From positions 62,001 to 126,000 of the forward strand of contig NZ_JAATEM010000014.1 of assembly GCF_012034205.1 (NCBI RefSeq): a DNA stretch of 64,000 nucleotides, written 5' to 3'. A program made the position numbers and the translations under genes. Of the stretch, positions 27,418 through 37,565 are shown piece by piece. The notes below the pieces were generated by a model. That model searched no databases. It saw only the letters and a list, made by a program, of their open reading frames with translations, and had not been told where the DNA came from. Numbering within the stretch: position 1 is the first letter of the stretch; every line of letters begins with the position of its first letter. Source of the DNA: Streptomyces composti. GTDB taxonomy: Bacteria; Actinomycetota; Actinomycetes; Streptomycetales; Streptomycetaceae.

Positions 27418-28017
27418 ATGGCCCACTCGTCCGCAGCTGCCGCCCGCCGGCGCCGCGCCACCGGCCCTGCCCCCTCACTGACCGGCCCGGCGAGCGACAT
27501 CCACCCCGTGCTCCGCCGTGCCGCGGCCCCGCCCGCCGCCCTCGACCTGCTCGCCCAGGCCCGTGCCGGACTCGACGAGGCCGCCGTCCTCGACACCCCC
27601 AACGAGCGCTACGCCACGGCCCACCTCGCGGCCCTGCGCACCGCGGCGGCCGTCCTCGCGGCGCGAGGCAGGCCCGAGACCTCGCCCCGGGCCAGGGCGA
27701 AGATCAGGAGCGCCTGGGAAGTGCTCCCCGAGATCGCACCCGAACTCACCGAGTGGTGCGCCCTCTTCGCCTCCGGCGCCCGGCGCCGCGCCCTGGCGGA
27801 GGCGGGTGTCCAGGGCGCGGCGAGCCGACGGGACGCCGACGACCTGATACGGGACGTGGCGATGTTCCTGCGCCTGGTGGAGCGGATGCTGGTCCTGCAG
27901 CCGGTCCTGCCCCAGCCGCGCCCCGACACGGACGCCCCGTCGGGCGAGGGCACGGCACGCGGCGTCCCGCCCCGCAGCCAGGGGATGCCCGACCAGGGGA
28001 TGCCGGACGCCGGCTGA
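27418..28017 (+). CDS. SAV_6107-type HEPN-domain protein
   Basis: A 199-residue protein matching what I know as the SAV_6107 family, with an all-helical core from about residue 30 to 160 (PPAALDLLAQARAGLDEAAV, RYATAHLAALRTAAAVLA, RDADDLIRDVAMFLRLVERM). HEPN proteins often bind nucleotides or cut RNA, but I do not see a clear RX4-6H catalytic motif, so RNase activity is not claimed. Both ends are disordered (Arg/Ala at the start, Pro/Gln/Gly at the end). ATG at 27418 has AGGAGG nine bases upstream. It diverges from the YhgE/Pip operon. Confidence 0.75.
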   Translation: MAHSSAAAARRRRATGPAPSLTGPASDIHPVLRRAAAPPAALDLLAQARAGLDEAAVLDTPNERYATAHLAALRTAAAVLAARGRPETSPRARAKIRSAWEVLPEIAPELTEWCALFASGARRRALAEAGVQGAASRRDADDLIRDVAMFLRLVERMLVLQPVLPQPRPDTDAPSGEGTARGVPPRSQGMPDQGMPDAG

Positions 28018-28203
28018 CGGGCACCCGCGCGGGCGACGGCCCCGCGGTCGCACCGCAGGCAGGTGACCGGGTACCGCCGCATAGGCAATAGGGTGGGAGT
28101 CGCCTGAAGCCTTCGCCCCGCCGCCCCCGCCGAGGGGGCCGGGGGAGACAGACCGATCGCTCCGCCGAGAACGAGGCGGTGCCGCGCCGAGGAGTCAACT
28201 GCC

Positions 28204-28971
28204 GTGTCGGACCTGCGCCCCCGCGCCGCCCTGCGTACCGCCGTGGTCTGGGAGGTTCTCCAGGACGCCCTGGAGCGCCGGGTCAAGGCGACCGGACGGC
28301 AGGCCCTGGACGTGCTCGACACCGGCGGCGGCAGCGGCAACTTCGCCGTGCCCCTCGCCCGCCTCGGCCACCGGGTCACCGTGGTCGACCCCAGCCCCAA
28401 CGCGCTGTTCGCCCTCGAGCGCCGTGCCGCCGAGGCCGATGTCGCCGAGCGCGTCCGGGGCGTGCAGGGCGACGCCCACGGCCTGCTCGACGTGGCCCGG
28501 CGCGGCGGCTACGACATCGTGCTCTGCCACGGTGTCCTGGAGTACGTGGACGACCCGGCGGAGGGCGTGCGCAACGCGGTCGCCGCGCTGCGGCCCGGTG
28601 GTGTGCTCAGTCTGCTCGCCGCGGGGCTCGGCGGTGCCGTGCTCGCCCGCGCGCTGGCCGGGCACTTCGCCGAGGCCCACCAGGCGCTCACGGACCCGAA
28701 CGGCCGATGGGGCTCGGGTGACCCCGTGCCGCGGCGCTTCACCGCCGAGCAGCTCACCGGGCTCGTCGAGCAGGCCGGCCTGCGGGTCGGGGCGGTGCAC
28801 GGCGTGCGGGTCTTCTCCGACCTCGTGCCCGGAGTGCTCGTGGACACCGAGCCCGGCGCCCTCGACGCCCTGCTGAAGCTGGAGGCCGCCGCGGCCGAGC
28901 TCGCCGCCTTCCACTCCGTGGCCACCCAGCTGCACGTGCTCGGCGAGGCTGCCGGGTCCGCGGCCGGATGA
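28204..28971 (+). CDS. Class I SAM-dependent methyltransferase
   Basis: A 255-residue Rossmann methyltransferase. The SAM motif is LDVLDTGGGSGNFAVPLARLGHRVTVVDPSPNALFALERR, followed by VLCHGVLEYVDDPAEGVRNAV and LRPGGVLSLL. It resembles SmtA/CmoM-like enzymes that methylate a tRNA uridine or a small molecule; the substrate is not defined. GTG at 28204 follows GAGGAG. TAGGGT at 28089-28094 could be the -10. Confidence 0.87.
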   Translation: MSDLRPRAALRTAVVWEVLQDALERRVKATGRQALDVLDTGGGSGNFAVPLARLGHRVTVVDPSPNALFALERRAAEADVAERVRGVQGDAHGLLDVARRGGYDIVLCHGVLEYVDDPAEGVRNAVAALRPGGVLSLLAAGLGGAVLARALAGHFAEAHQALTDPNGRWGSGDPVPRRFTAEQLTGLVEQAGLRVGAVHGVRVFSDLVPGVLVDTEPGALDALLKLEAAAAELAAFHSVATQLHVLGEAAGSAAG

Positions 28972-28992
28972 GCACCGCGGCCGGCTCCCCGG

Positions 28993-29013
28993 CAGGGCGC
29001 CGCTGATCAGCGC
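28993..29013 (+). terminator. Hairpin after the methyltransferase gene
   Basis: GGGCGC (28993-28998) pairs with GCGCCC (29008-29013), and the enclosed 28999-29010 is itself the palindrome CGCTGATCAGCG. It starts 22 bases after the stop. No U run follows. Confidence 0.5.
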
Positions 29014-29195
29014 CCCGTCGCCGGGCCGTACCCCTCGCCCATGGAGTCCGCCACAGGCCCCCCGAATGGCGGCCGAGCGCCGTATGATCGAGGGAGACCG
29101 TCCGGCATGACGGGTCGGCTCCAGGGGAATGTGAACCTCAGCGAGCCGGGACGTCACTGGCGGATCCGGTTGGCCAATTGGCGCAGAGGGGCGGG

Positions 29196-29224
29196 TTTCA
29201 CGGGGGCGATTCCCTGCCTATCCT
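29196..29224 (+). promoter_or_regulatory. Promoter of the DUF3040 gene
   Basis: TTTCAC (29196-29201), 17-base spacer, TATCCT (29219-29224), 50 bases before the GTG at 29274. The rest of the 302-base gap before this gene holds only the hairpin above and a CCAATTGG palindrome near 29174. Confidence 0.6.
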
Positions 29225-29273
29225 GAAGAGACCCCCCCGGTCGCCCCGGCGACTGCACGATGAGGAGGACTCC

Positions 29274-29672
29274 GTGCCGCTCTCGGAGCACGAGCAGCGC
29301 ATGCTCGAGCAAATGGAGCGAGCGCTGTACGCCGAAGATCCCAAGTTCGCGTCGGCGCTCGAGGGAAGCGGGCTGCGTACGTACACCCGGCGGCGGGTCT
29401 ACCAGGCGGTCGCGGGCTTCCTCGCAGGTATTGCGCTCCTCATGGCCGGTATGGTCGCCCAGCAGGTCTGGCTCAGCGTGGTGGGGTTCCTCGTCATGCT
29501 GGGCTGCGCGGTCCTCGCCGTGACCGGCTGGCGCAAGGCCCCCAAGCCCGGTGAACAGCAGCCCCCCGGCGCGGCCCCGCACACGGGCCGGCAGGGCAGG
29601 CAACGGCGCTCGATGATGGACCGCATCGAGGAGCGCTGGCAGCGCCGCCGCGACGAACAGGGCGGCCACTGA
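29274..29672 (+). CDS. DUF3040 small membrane protein
   Basis: A 132-residue protein of the actinobacterial DUF3040 family. The N-terminus is amphipathic and recognisable (PLSEHEQRMLEQMERALYAEDPKFASAL), two membrane segments lie at about 45-63 and 66-83, and a basic tail follows (RQRRSMMDRIEERWQRRRDEQ). Function unknown; in actinobacteria it often lies near mraZ/dcw genes, as here (6 kb). GTG at 29274 has GAGGAGG upstream. Confidence 0.87.
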   Translation: MPLSEHEQRMLEQMERALYAEDPKFASALEGSGLRTYTRRRVYQAVAGFLAGIALLMAGMVAQQVWLSVVGFLVMLGCAVLAVTGWRKAPKPGEQQPPGAAPHTGRQGRQRRSMMDRIEERWQRRRDEQGGH

Positions 29673-29745
29673 CCTGACGCCCGCGGCAGCATCCGCCGGC
29701 CGGCGGCAGCAGCCTGCTGTGCACAGACGAAGACGCGAAACGTCG

Positions 29746-29785
29746 GTCAGGGGGTGACCACCCCGGAGGGTGGTCACCCCCTGAC
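29746..29785. terminator. Strong bidirectional hairpin between convergent genes
   Basis: GTCAGGGGGTGACCACCC (29746-29763) pairs perfectly over 18 bp with 29768-29785, loop CGGA. It lies between the DUF3040 gene and the convergent transglutaminase gene. No U run, so it is either a U-less terminator or an mRNA 3' stabiliser. The rest of the 316-base gap (29673-29988) has Pro/Gly-like GC repeats near 29911-29975 and no gene. Confidence 0.75.
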
Positions 29786-29988
29786 GCATGTCGGGTGGCC
29801 GTGAGCACGGGTGGTTCCAGCGGCCGTCCCCCCTGATCCACGGGCGGGGCCGGGGACGTGGGCCCCGCGCCGGCTGTGTGTGCCGCCGCCACCACGACGA
29901 CCTGCCCGCGGCCGGGACCCGCCCGCTGGACCCGCCCGCTGCCGGGACACGCCCGCCTCCGGGACCTGCCCCGGCCGGGGTTGCGTTC

Positions 29989-32400
29989 TCAGCTCTGCTG
30001 CCGTGACGGGCGGCGCCAGGCCGGCGCCCTGGTGAGCCATGCGGGGCGCAGGGCCGCAGCCCGTCCCCGCACGCCGGCCCACCAGGAGGACACCGCCCAG
30101 CTCACCCGGGCCGTGGAGCGCGGGGCGAAGAGGGCGCGGAGGCGGGTGGCGCGGCCCGCCGTGGAGCGCAGGCCGGTGATCACCCGGCGGACGTCCTCCG
30201 TGAGCCCGGCGACCGGGCGGGGCTGCGGGGCGTACAGCACCTGCTCCACCGCGCCGGCCACCCGGTGCACCGAGGCCGCGGCGGCCTCGTCGAGGTGGCC
30301 CAGGCGCACGATCCGGGCGGCCGCCTTGCGCGGGGTGAGCGACTCGTCCGGCAGGATGCCGTAGTCCCACGCCGTGTCGATCAGCTCGTCCCAGACGGCC
30401 ATGATGTGCGGCGCCGCGTCCGCGTCCGAGCGGCCGTGCGCGCCCAGGCGCACCGCGCGCGTGCGCAGCCGCCACAGCAGCGGCGTCAGCGGCACCGCCA
30501 GCACGGCCAGCCCGGCCAGTGCCCACATCAGCAGCGCGTACCACTTGGGGCCGTCCCCGTCACCGGGCAGCGCGGCCTGCGCCGACTCGCCGGGGCACCC
30601 GCCGTCCAGCTTCCGCTGCTCCACCGGGCAGCTCTCGCTCTGCGAGGGGGCCGCCGACGGTGCCGAGGAGGACTCCTGGGCGGACGGCCGGGCCGGGTCC
30701 GGCAGCTGGCTGTCGTCGGTGTCCGGGACCGTGTACGCGGGGATGGAGCCGCGGGTGGGGGTGGGCTCGAAGCGGGTCCAGCCGACTCCCTCGAAGTACA
30801 GCTCGGGCCAGGCGTGCGCGTCGCGCAGCCCCACCGACACCGTGCCGTCGGCCTGCGGGGTGCCCGGCGCGAAGCCCACCGCGACCCGGGCCGGTATGCC
30901 CAGGGAGCGGGCCATCGACGCCATGGCGAAGGAGAAGTGCACGCAGAAGCCCTGCTTGTCCCGCAGGAAGCGGGCGATCGCCCGCGAGCCGCTGCCCACG
31001 TCCACCTGGGTGTCGTACTCGAAGCCCCCGGTCACGGCGAAATAGTCCTGGAGCTTGACCGCCTGGTCGTAGGGGGTCTTCGCGCCCTGGGTGACCTCGC
31101 GGGCGGTGCGGGAGACCACCGAGGGCAGGGAGTCCGGCAGCTCGGTGTACTCGCGGCGCAGAGCGGGCGGCGGTGCCGGGGCGTCGGACAGCTGCTTCGC
31201 CGTCGGCCGCACGTCCAGGCCGCGCACCGAGTAGGTCAGATCCCGGGTGTTCTGCCCGTGGTCGCCGACCAGCGTCATGCCGACCGGCTCGTAGCGCCAG
31301 TTGCCCCGGATGTCCACACCGCTCGGCGGGTACGGCATCGGCAGCCAGTCCTGCCCGTACCACTCGGCGGTGGAGATGGTGGTCGCGAACTCCTTGCGCG
31401 CCACGTCCGGGCCGAGGCCCGCCGGGGTCGGGAAGGCACCCTCGGGCACCGTGGTGATCGACCGCTTCGACGGCTTCCAGGTGGTGCCGTCGAAGTCGTC
31501 CAGGGACACGATGCGCAGGTACAGGTCCGACAGGTTCTCGATCTCGGTGCGCACCGACATCACCTGACGGTCCTCGTCCACGTTCAGCGAGTCGCGCAGC
31601 GACACCAGCGGGTTCACCGCGGAGATGGTCCCGCCGCCGCCGGGGCCCGAACCGACGCCGGCGCCCGCCGGGTCCAGCAGCCCGCCGTTCATCGCGGGCA
31701 GACCGAGCGGCACCACCAGGGCGATGCCCAGCGCCAGTACCCCGATCCGCCTGCCGGTTCGCACCGGAGCGGCCGGCCCGGTCGGCTCACCCGGCCCGCG
31801 CGAGGTACCGCTGAAGACCCGCCCCCACGCCGAGAGCCGGTCGCGGCCCTCGGCCAGCAGCAGCATCAGATATCCGGCCGCCGCCAGCAGGAACCACACC
31901 CAGTCGCTGCCGCCGTCGGACAGACCGGCCGCCACCGAGTACAGGGCGAGCAGCGGAAGCCCCGCCGGGGCCGCGCTGCGGAAGGTCACCGCGAGGACGT
32001 CCACCAGCAGCCCGATGATCAGCACCCCGCCGATCAGCATCAGCCGGATGCCGTCGGTCAGCGGCGCCGGGATCGCGTACCGGCTGACGTCCTCGCCGCC
32101 CCGCTCCAGCAGCTCGGCGAGGGACCGGAAGGCGTCCGGCCCCGGCAGCACCCCGGCGAAGGCGTGTTCCCGGGCGAACACCAGGGTCATCAGCAGCAGC
32201 GTCACCAGCGCCTGCGCCGCCACCGTCAGCGGGCGCGGCAGCGGCACCCGCCGGGCCGCGGCGCCCACGCCCGACTGCACGGCGAGCAGAAAGGCCGCCT
32301 GGATGATCCAGGTGGCCGGCTTGACCAGGGGCAGCAGCGCGCTCGCCGCCAGCAGCGTGGCCAGCCACGCGGCCAGCGTCAGCCGTACCCGCCCGCTCAT
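29989..32400 (-). CDS. Transglutaminase-like membrane protein (TgpA family)
   Basis: An 803-residue protein. Six or seven membrane helices occupy about 1-235 (with one after a linker), a transglutaminase-type papain fold follows at about 450-585, then a Ser/Pro/Glu linker, one membrane helix (WYALLMWALAGLAVLAVPL) and a cytosolic DUF4129-type tail. The catalytic Cys is in KQGFCVHFSFAMASMAR, the His in LRDAHAWPELYFEG, with FEPTP following. It is the last gene of MoxR, DUF58, TgpA and overlaps DUF58 by an ATGA. Such operons are thought to act in envelope quality control or export; targets are unknown. Confidence 0.9.
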   Translation of the reverse strand: MSGRVRLTLAAWLATLLAASALLPLVKPATWIIQAAFLLAVQSGVGAAARRVPLPRPLTVAAQALVTLLLMTLVFAREHAFAGVLPGPDAFRSLAELLERGGEDVSRYAIPAPLTDGIRLMLIGGVLIIGLLVDVLAVTFRSAAPAGLPLLALYSVAAGLSDGGSDWVWFLLAAAGYLMLLLAEGRDRLSAWGRVFSGTSRGPGEPTGPAAPVRTGRRIGVLALGIALVVPLGLPAMNGGLLDPAGAGVGSGPGGGGTISAVNPLVSLRDSLNVDEDRQVMSVRTEIENLSDLYLRIVSLDDFDGTTWKPSKRSITTVPEGAFPTPAGLGPDVARKEFATTISTAEWYGQDWLPMPYPPSGVDIRGNWRYEPVGMTLVGDHGQNTRDLTYSVRGLDVRPTAKQLSDAPAPPPALRREYTELPDSLPSVVSRTAREVTQGAKTPYDQAVKLQDYFAVTGGFEYDTQVDVGSGSRAIARFLRDKQGFCVHFSFAMASMARSLGIPARVAVGFAPGTPQADGTVSVGLRDAHAWPELYFEGVGWTRFEPTPTRGSIPAYTVPDTDDSQLPDPARPSAQESSSAPSAAPSQSESCPVEQRKLDGGCPGESAQAALPGDGDGPKWYALLMWALAGLAVLAVPLTPLLWRLRTRAVRLGAHGRSDADAAPHIMAVWDELIDTAWDYGILPDESLTPRKAAARIVRLGHLDEAAAASVHRVAGAVEQVLYAPQPRPVAGLTEDVRRVITGLRSTAGRATRLRALFAPRSTARVSWAVSSWWAGVRGRAAALRPAWLTRAPAWRRPSRQQS

Positions 32401-33760
32401 GAGCGTCCCTCCCCACCGCTCGCCGCGGCCAGGCCGGAACGCTCCTGCTCGGCCCGCCGCCACAGCTCGTTCAGTGACGCGCCCCGCGGCGCCGCCAGGG
32501 CCGTCCAGCCCGCCTCGCGCAGCAGCCGCAGCTGATCGGCGCCGCGGTCCCGGCCGCCGGGCGCCGGGGCGGCGTCCCGCATCCATGAGGCGCTGTCCAG
32601 CAGGAAGGCGAGCGCGCCCCCGCTGCGCTGCCGCATCCGCCCCAGCACCGCGGCCTGCTCCTCGTCGAGATCCCCGAGGAACGCCACGAGCAGCCCCTCG
32701 TTCCCGCCGCGCAGCACGTCGTAGGCGCGCGACAGGCCCGCCCCGTCGGAGTGGTCCACGACCGCCAGGGTGTCCATCATCAGCCCGGCCGCGTCCGCGG
32801 ACTCCTGGTTCGCCCCCGCGAAGCCGTCGGAGCCCTCGCCCGGCACCACCTGTCCGGTGTCGGTGAGCAGCCGCACCGAGAAGCCGCGCTCCAGCATGTG
32901 CACCAGCACCGAGGCCGCACCGGAGACCGCCCACTCGAAGGCCGAGTCGGGGCCCGCGCCCTGGTAGGCGACGGCCCGGGTGTCCAGCAGCACGGTGCAG
33001 CGAGCCCGCTGCGGCTGCTCCTCGCGCCGCACCATCAGCTCGCCGTAGCGGGCCGTGGAGCGCCAGTGCACCCGGCGCAGGTCGTCGCCGTAGCGGTAGC
33101 CGCGCGGGATCACGTCGTCCTCGCCGGCCAGTGCCAGCGCCCGCTGCCGGCCGTCCCCGTAGCCCTTGGCCTCGCCGCTCAGCCGCACCGGCGGCAGCGG
33201 CTCCACGCGCGGGATCACGGTGAGCGTGTCGTACGTGGAGAAGGAGCGGGTCAGCTCGCACATCCCGAACGGGTCCGAGAGCCGCAGCTGCAGCGGCCCC
33301 AGCGGATAGCGGCCGCGCAGATCCGAGCGGACCCGGTAGGACACCTCGCGCCGTCCGCCGGGCTCCACCCGGTCCAGCACGAAGCGGGGCCGGGGTCCGA
33401 GCACATAGGGCACCCGGTCCTGCAGCATCAGCAGCCCGGTGGGCAGCCGGGAGATGTTGTCCATCCGCAGGTGCACCCGGGCCTCGCTGCCGGCCGGCAC
33501 CCGCGCGGGGGAGAGCCGGCGGCTGCCGGCCACCCGGTAGCGGGTGCGGAACAGCACCACCGCGCACACCAGCGGCAGCACCGCGAGCAGCAGGCCGACC
33601 CGCAGCAGATCGCTCTGGCCGAGGACGTAGGCGCAGATCGCGGCGGCCACCCCGGCGGCCAGGAACGAGCGCCCGCGGGTGGTCAGCCCGGCCAGGGCCG
33701 TGCGCAGTCCGCCCCGGCCGCCGTCGGCGCCCTCGGTGTGGACCGCACCCGCGGTGGTCA

Positions 33761-33761
<1 letters not shown>
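32397..33761 (-). CDS. DUF58 domain protein
   Basis: A 454-residue protein with two membrane helices near the N-terminus (about 28-65), an Ig-like segment and a C-terminal DUF58 von Willebrand A-like fold (VHWRSTARYGELMVRREE, TVLLDTRAVAYQG). The ATG at 33761 is preferred over GTG 33764 because GGAGG sits five bases before it. It shares one base with the MoxR stop. DUF58 proteins are partners of MoxR ATPases. Confidence 0.88.
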
Positions 33762-34798
<1,037 letters not shown>

Positions 34799-35056
34799 CC
34801 GGCCCTCCTCGGCCTTTCCCCGCGCTCCTTGTCGAGCGGAGGACCCCATATTTCCCGGGCCGACGCATGCAGTGCGGACCGGCCCACCCCGAATCTCGTG
34901 TGCCCCACGCGAACAGCTTCGCGTGGCGCCACCCCCGCATTCTTGCTGCCGTTACCGATTCGTGTCACTCGCCTGTGGGCAACTGACGGCGATATGTCGG
35001 ATCTTACGACGTTTGTGAAACCCGGGGGATCGGGCCGGTCCAGACGGGCGGGCAGG

Positions 35057-35605
35057 TCAGGCGGGGTCGATCTCGCGCAGCAGACCGGTCTTCACATCGA
35101 ACACGAACCCGCGCACGTCGTCGGTGTGCAGCAGGAACGGCGAGGTCCGCACCCGCTGCATGGACTGCCGTACGTCCTGGTCGACGTCCCGGAACGCCTC
35201 CACCGCCCAGGCGGGACGCTGGCCCACCTCCATCTCCAGCTCGTGCCGGAACTCCTCGGTGAGCGACTCCAGACCGCAGTCGGTGTGATGGATCAGCACC
35301 ACGCTGCGGGTGCCCAGCGCCCGCTGGCTGATGGTCAGTGAGCGGATCACGTCGTCGGTGACCACACCGCCGGCGTTGCGGATGGTGTGACAGTCGCCGA
35401 GCTCCAGGCCCAGCGCGGCGTGCAGGTCGAGGCGGGCGTCCATGCAGGCCACGATCGCCACCCGCAGCACCGGCCGGGCGTCCATCCCGGGGTCGGTGAA
35501 GACGTCGGCGTACTCCCGGTTGGCCTCGACCAGACGATCGGTGACCGTGCGGCCGCCGGTGGAAGCGCTCGCGCGGTCCGCAGGAACCGATGCAGAAGTC
35601 GTCAT
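35057..35605 (-). CDS. Beta-class carbonic anhydrase
   Basis: A 182-residue zinc enzyme that interconverts CO2 and bicarbonate. Zinc ligands fit VACMDARLD (Cys and the Asp-Arg pair) and IHHTDCGLE (His and Cys). Length and motifs match the short actinobacterial type like Rv1284. ATG at 35605; TACCGT seven bases upstream could make it leaderless, though GGAAG is also present. It diverges from the dcw cluster with a 455-base shared intergenic region. Confidence 0.92.
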   Translation of the reverse strand: MTTSASVPADRASASTGGRTVTDRLVEANREYADVFTDPGMDARPVLRVAIVACMDARLDLHAALGLELGDCHTIRNAGGVVTDDVIRSLTISQRALGTRSVVLIHHTDCGLESLTEEFRHELEMEVGQRPAWAVEAFRDVDQDVRQSMQRVRTSPFLLHTDDVRGFVFDVKTGLLREIDPA

Positions 35606-35813
35606 ACTTCCGACGGTACTGGTCACGCCCGTGCCGGGCTCGCCGTGAACTAGGGACAAAGCCGGGACAAGAGTGTCATCGCGACGCGCTGTGAGGGAAT
35701 CCACACGAGTGGTGTGAGCTCCGTCTTCCGGGTGTTTCCCGGGCCCCCGGCCGTGTCCCGCCGCGCCCCTGCGCCCCAGCCCTGCACGGGACCGCGACGC
35801 GCAGGCCGGTTGA

Positions 35814-35841
35814 TTGACCGGGCCCCGCGGTGGACTAAAGT
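35814..35841 (+). promoter_or_regulatory. Promoter of the dcw cluster
   Basis: TTGACC (35814-35819), 16-base spacer, TAAAGT (35836-35841). This is the best housekeeping-type promoter match in the window. Start of transcription is expected near 35848. Confidence 0.75.
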
Positions 35842-35847
35842 GGCGCG

Positions 35848-36060
35848 AAGCGGGAGGCGTGACTCCCCGCTGCACTGATCTCCCCGGAAACCCGGGCCGC
35901 GCCCGGAGATCCCCCGCGTGCGCGGCGCGTACGTACGGCTCGGCCTCCTCCCGCTCCCGGTCGGCCGACGCCCCAGGCGCCGGCAGGCCGCCCCCTTCCC
36001 GGGACAGGGGCGAGGTGACCCGGCCCTGCGTCGGCGTCGCGCCGGACATGAGAGGGCCCC
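35848..36060 (+). promoter_or_regulatory. Long structured 5' leader of rsmH
   Basis: About 213 bases separate the expected start site from the rsmH TTG. GATCTCC near 35877-35883 can pair with GGAGATC near 35915-35921, and GCGGGAG can pair with CTCCCCGC just before it. No coding sequence is supported, and no known riboswitch is recognised. The rest of the gap (35606-35813) holds the carbonic anhydrase promoter and nothing else I can name. Confidence 0.5.
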
Positions 36061-37020
36061 TTGAGCCAGAGTCGACACGTCCCGGTGATGCTCCAGCGGT
36101 GTCTGGACCTGCTGGCGCCCGCCCTGGAGCGGCCCGGAGCGGTCGTCGTCGACTGCACCCTCGGCCTCGGCGGCCACAGCGAGGCGCTCCTCGAACGCTT
36201 CCCCGAGGTCCGCCTGGTCGCCCTGGACCGCGACAAGGAGGCCCTGCGCCTGTCCGGCGAACGCCTCGCCCCCTACGGCGAGCGCGCCACCCTGGTGCAC
36301 GCCGTCTACGACGAGCTGCCCGAGGTGCTCGGCCGGCTCGGCGTCCCGCGCGTGCAGGGCGTCCTGTTCGACCTCGGGGTGTCGTCCATGCAGCTCGACG
36401 AGGCCGACCGCGGCTTCGCCTATGCCCAGGACGCTCCGCTCGACATGCGGATGGACCAGACGACCGGCATCAGCGCCGCCGAGGTCCTCAACACCTACCC
36501 GCCCGGCGAACTCGTCCGCATCCTGCGCTCCTACGGCGAGGAGAAGCAGGCCCGGCGCATCGTGGCCGCGATCGTCCGGGAGCGCGAGAAGGAGCCGTTC
36601 ACCACCAGCGCCCGCCTGGTCGAGCTGATCCGCGACGCGCTGCCCCAGGCCGCCAAGCGCACTGGCGGCAACCCGGCCAAGCGCACCTTCCAGGCCCTCA
36701 GGATCGAGGTCAACGGCGAACTCGCCGTGCTGGAGCGGGCGATCCCGGCCGCCGTGAAGGCGCTCGCCGTGGACGGACGGATCGCCGTGCTGTCGTACCA
36801 CTCGCTGGAGGACCGGCTGGTCAAGCAGGTGTTCGCGGCCGGCGCAGCCACCACCGCGCCGCCCGGTCTTCCGGTGGTCCCGGAGCGCTACCAGCCCCGG
36901 CTCAAGCTGCTCACGCGCGGTGCCGAACTTCCCACCGAGGAGGAGATCGCCGCGAACCGGCGGGCGGCCCCCGCCCGGCTGCGCGCCGCCCAGCGCATCA
37001 GGGAGGACGCCGACGACTGA
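36061..37020 (+). CDS. rsmH: 16S rRNA m4C1402 methyltransferase
   Basis: A 319-residue SAM methyltransferase (MraW) that N4-methylates C1402 in the ribosomal decoding centre. It opens with [13 protein letters not shown], has the SAM loop [59 protein letters not shown] and the [11 protein letters not shown] block. The TTG at 36061 has AGAGGG four bases upstream; the nearby ATG at 36048 is out of frame. First gene of the dcw cluster; no mraZ precedes it. Confidence 0.93.
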   Translation: MSQSRHVPVMLQRCLDLLAPALERPGAVVVDCTLGLGGHSEALLERFPEVRLVALDRDKEALRLSGERLAPYGERATLVHAVYDELPEVLGRLGVPRVQGVLFDLGVSSMQLDEADRGFAYAQDAPLDMRMDQTTGISAAEVLNTYPPGELVRILRSYGEEKQARRIVAAIVREREKEPFTTSARLVELIRDALPQAAKRTGGNPAKRTFQALRIEVNGELAVLERAIPAAVKALAVDGRIAVLSYHSLEDRLVKQVFAAGAATTAPPGLPVVPERYQPRLKLLTRGAELPTEEEIAANRRAAPARLRAAQRIREDADD

Positions 37021-37065
37021 GCGGGGCGGACCCGGCGGAGCTGTGTGACGACTCAGGGAGCGTGA

Positions 37066-37560
37066 GTGACCAGGAAACCCGAACTGAAGGGGAGGGCGGC
37101 CCGCCTCGCCCGGCTCATCCCCTCCGGACGTGCCCAGGCGGCCCGCACCCCGTTCGTCCTCCTCGTCGTCCTGCTCCTCGGCGGCGGTCTCATCGGGCTC
37201 CTGGTGCTGAACTCCGCGCTCAGCGAGGGCGCCTTCGAGCTCGACGACCTCCAGCGCGAGACCAAGAACCTCACCGACGAGGAGCAGTCCCTGCAGCGGG
37301 ACATCGACGCCTACTCCGCGCCCGACGCCCTCCAGCGCCGCGCCGGGGAACTGGGCATGGTGCCCGGCGGCGACCCCGCCTTCCTCGGCCCCGACGGCAA
37401 GGTCAAGGGCGTGCCCCGGCCCGCTCCTGGCGCCCCGGTCCCGATGGTCCTGCCGCCCGAGGCGCTGACCTCGGCGACCTCCCCGCCCCCCGAGGCGACA
37501 CCCCCGGCCCCCGAGGCCGGCCCCACCACCCCCGCCCCCGCGACGACCCCCGGCAGGTGA
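37066..37560 (+). CDS. ftsL: Cell division protein FtsL
   Basis: A 164-residue single-pass division protein. A basic N-terminus precedes one membrane helix (about 26-48, FVLLVVLLLGGGLIGLLVLN), then a short leucine-zipper-like coiled coil (FELDDLQRETKNLTDEEQSLQ), then a Pro-rich tail. FtsL forms a complex with FtsQ and DivIC to recruit FtsW/FtsI. GTG 37066 has AGGGAG five bases upstream. It overlaps or abuts ftsI. Confidence 0.85.
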   Translation: MTRKPELKGRAARLARLIPSGRAQAARTPFVLLVVLLLGGGLIGLLVLNSALSEGAFELDDLQRETKNLTDEEQSLQRDIDAYSAPDALQRRAGELGMVPGGDPAFLGPDGKVKGVPRPAPGAPVPMVLPPEALTSATSPPPEATPPAPEAGPTTPAPATTPGR

Positions 37561-37565
37561 CGGAA

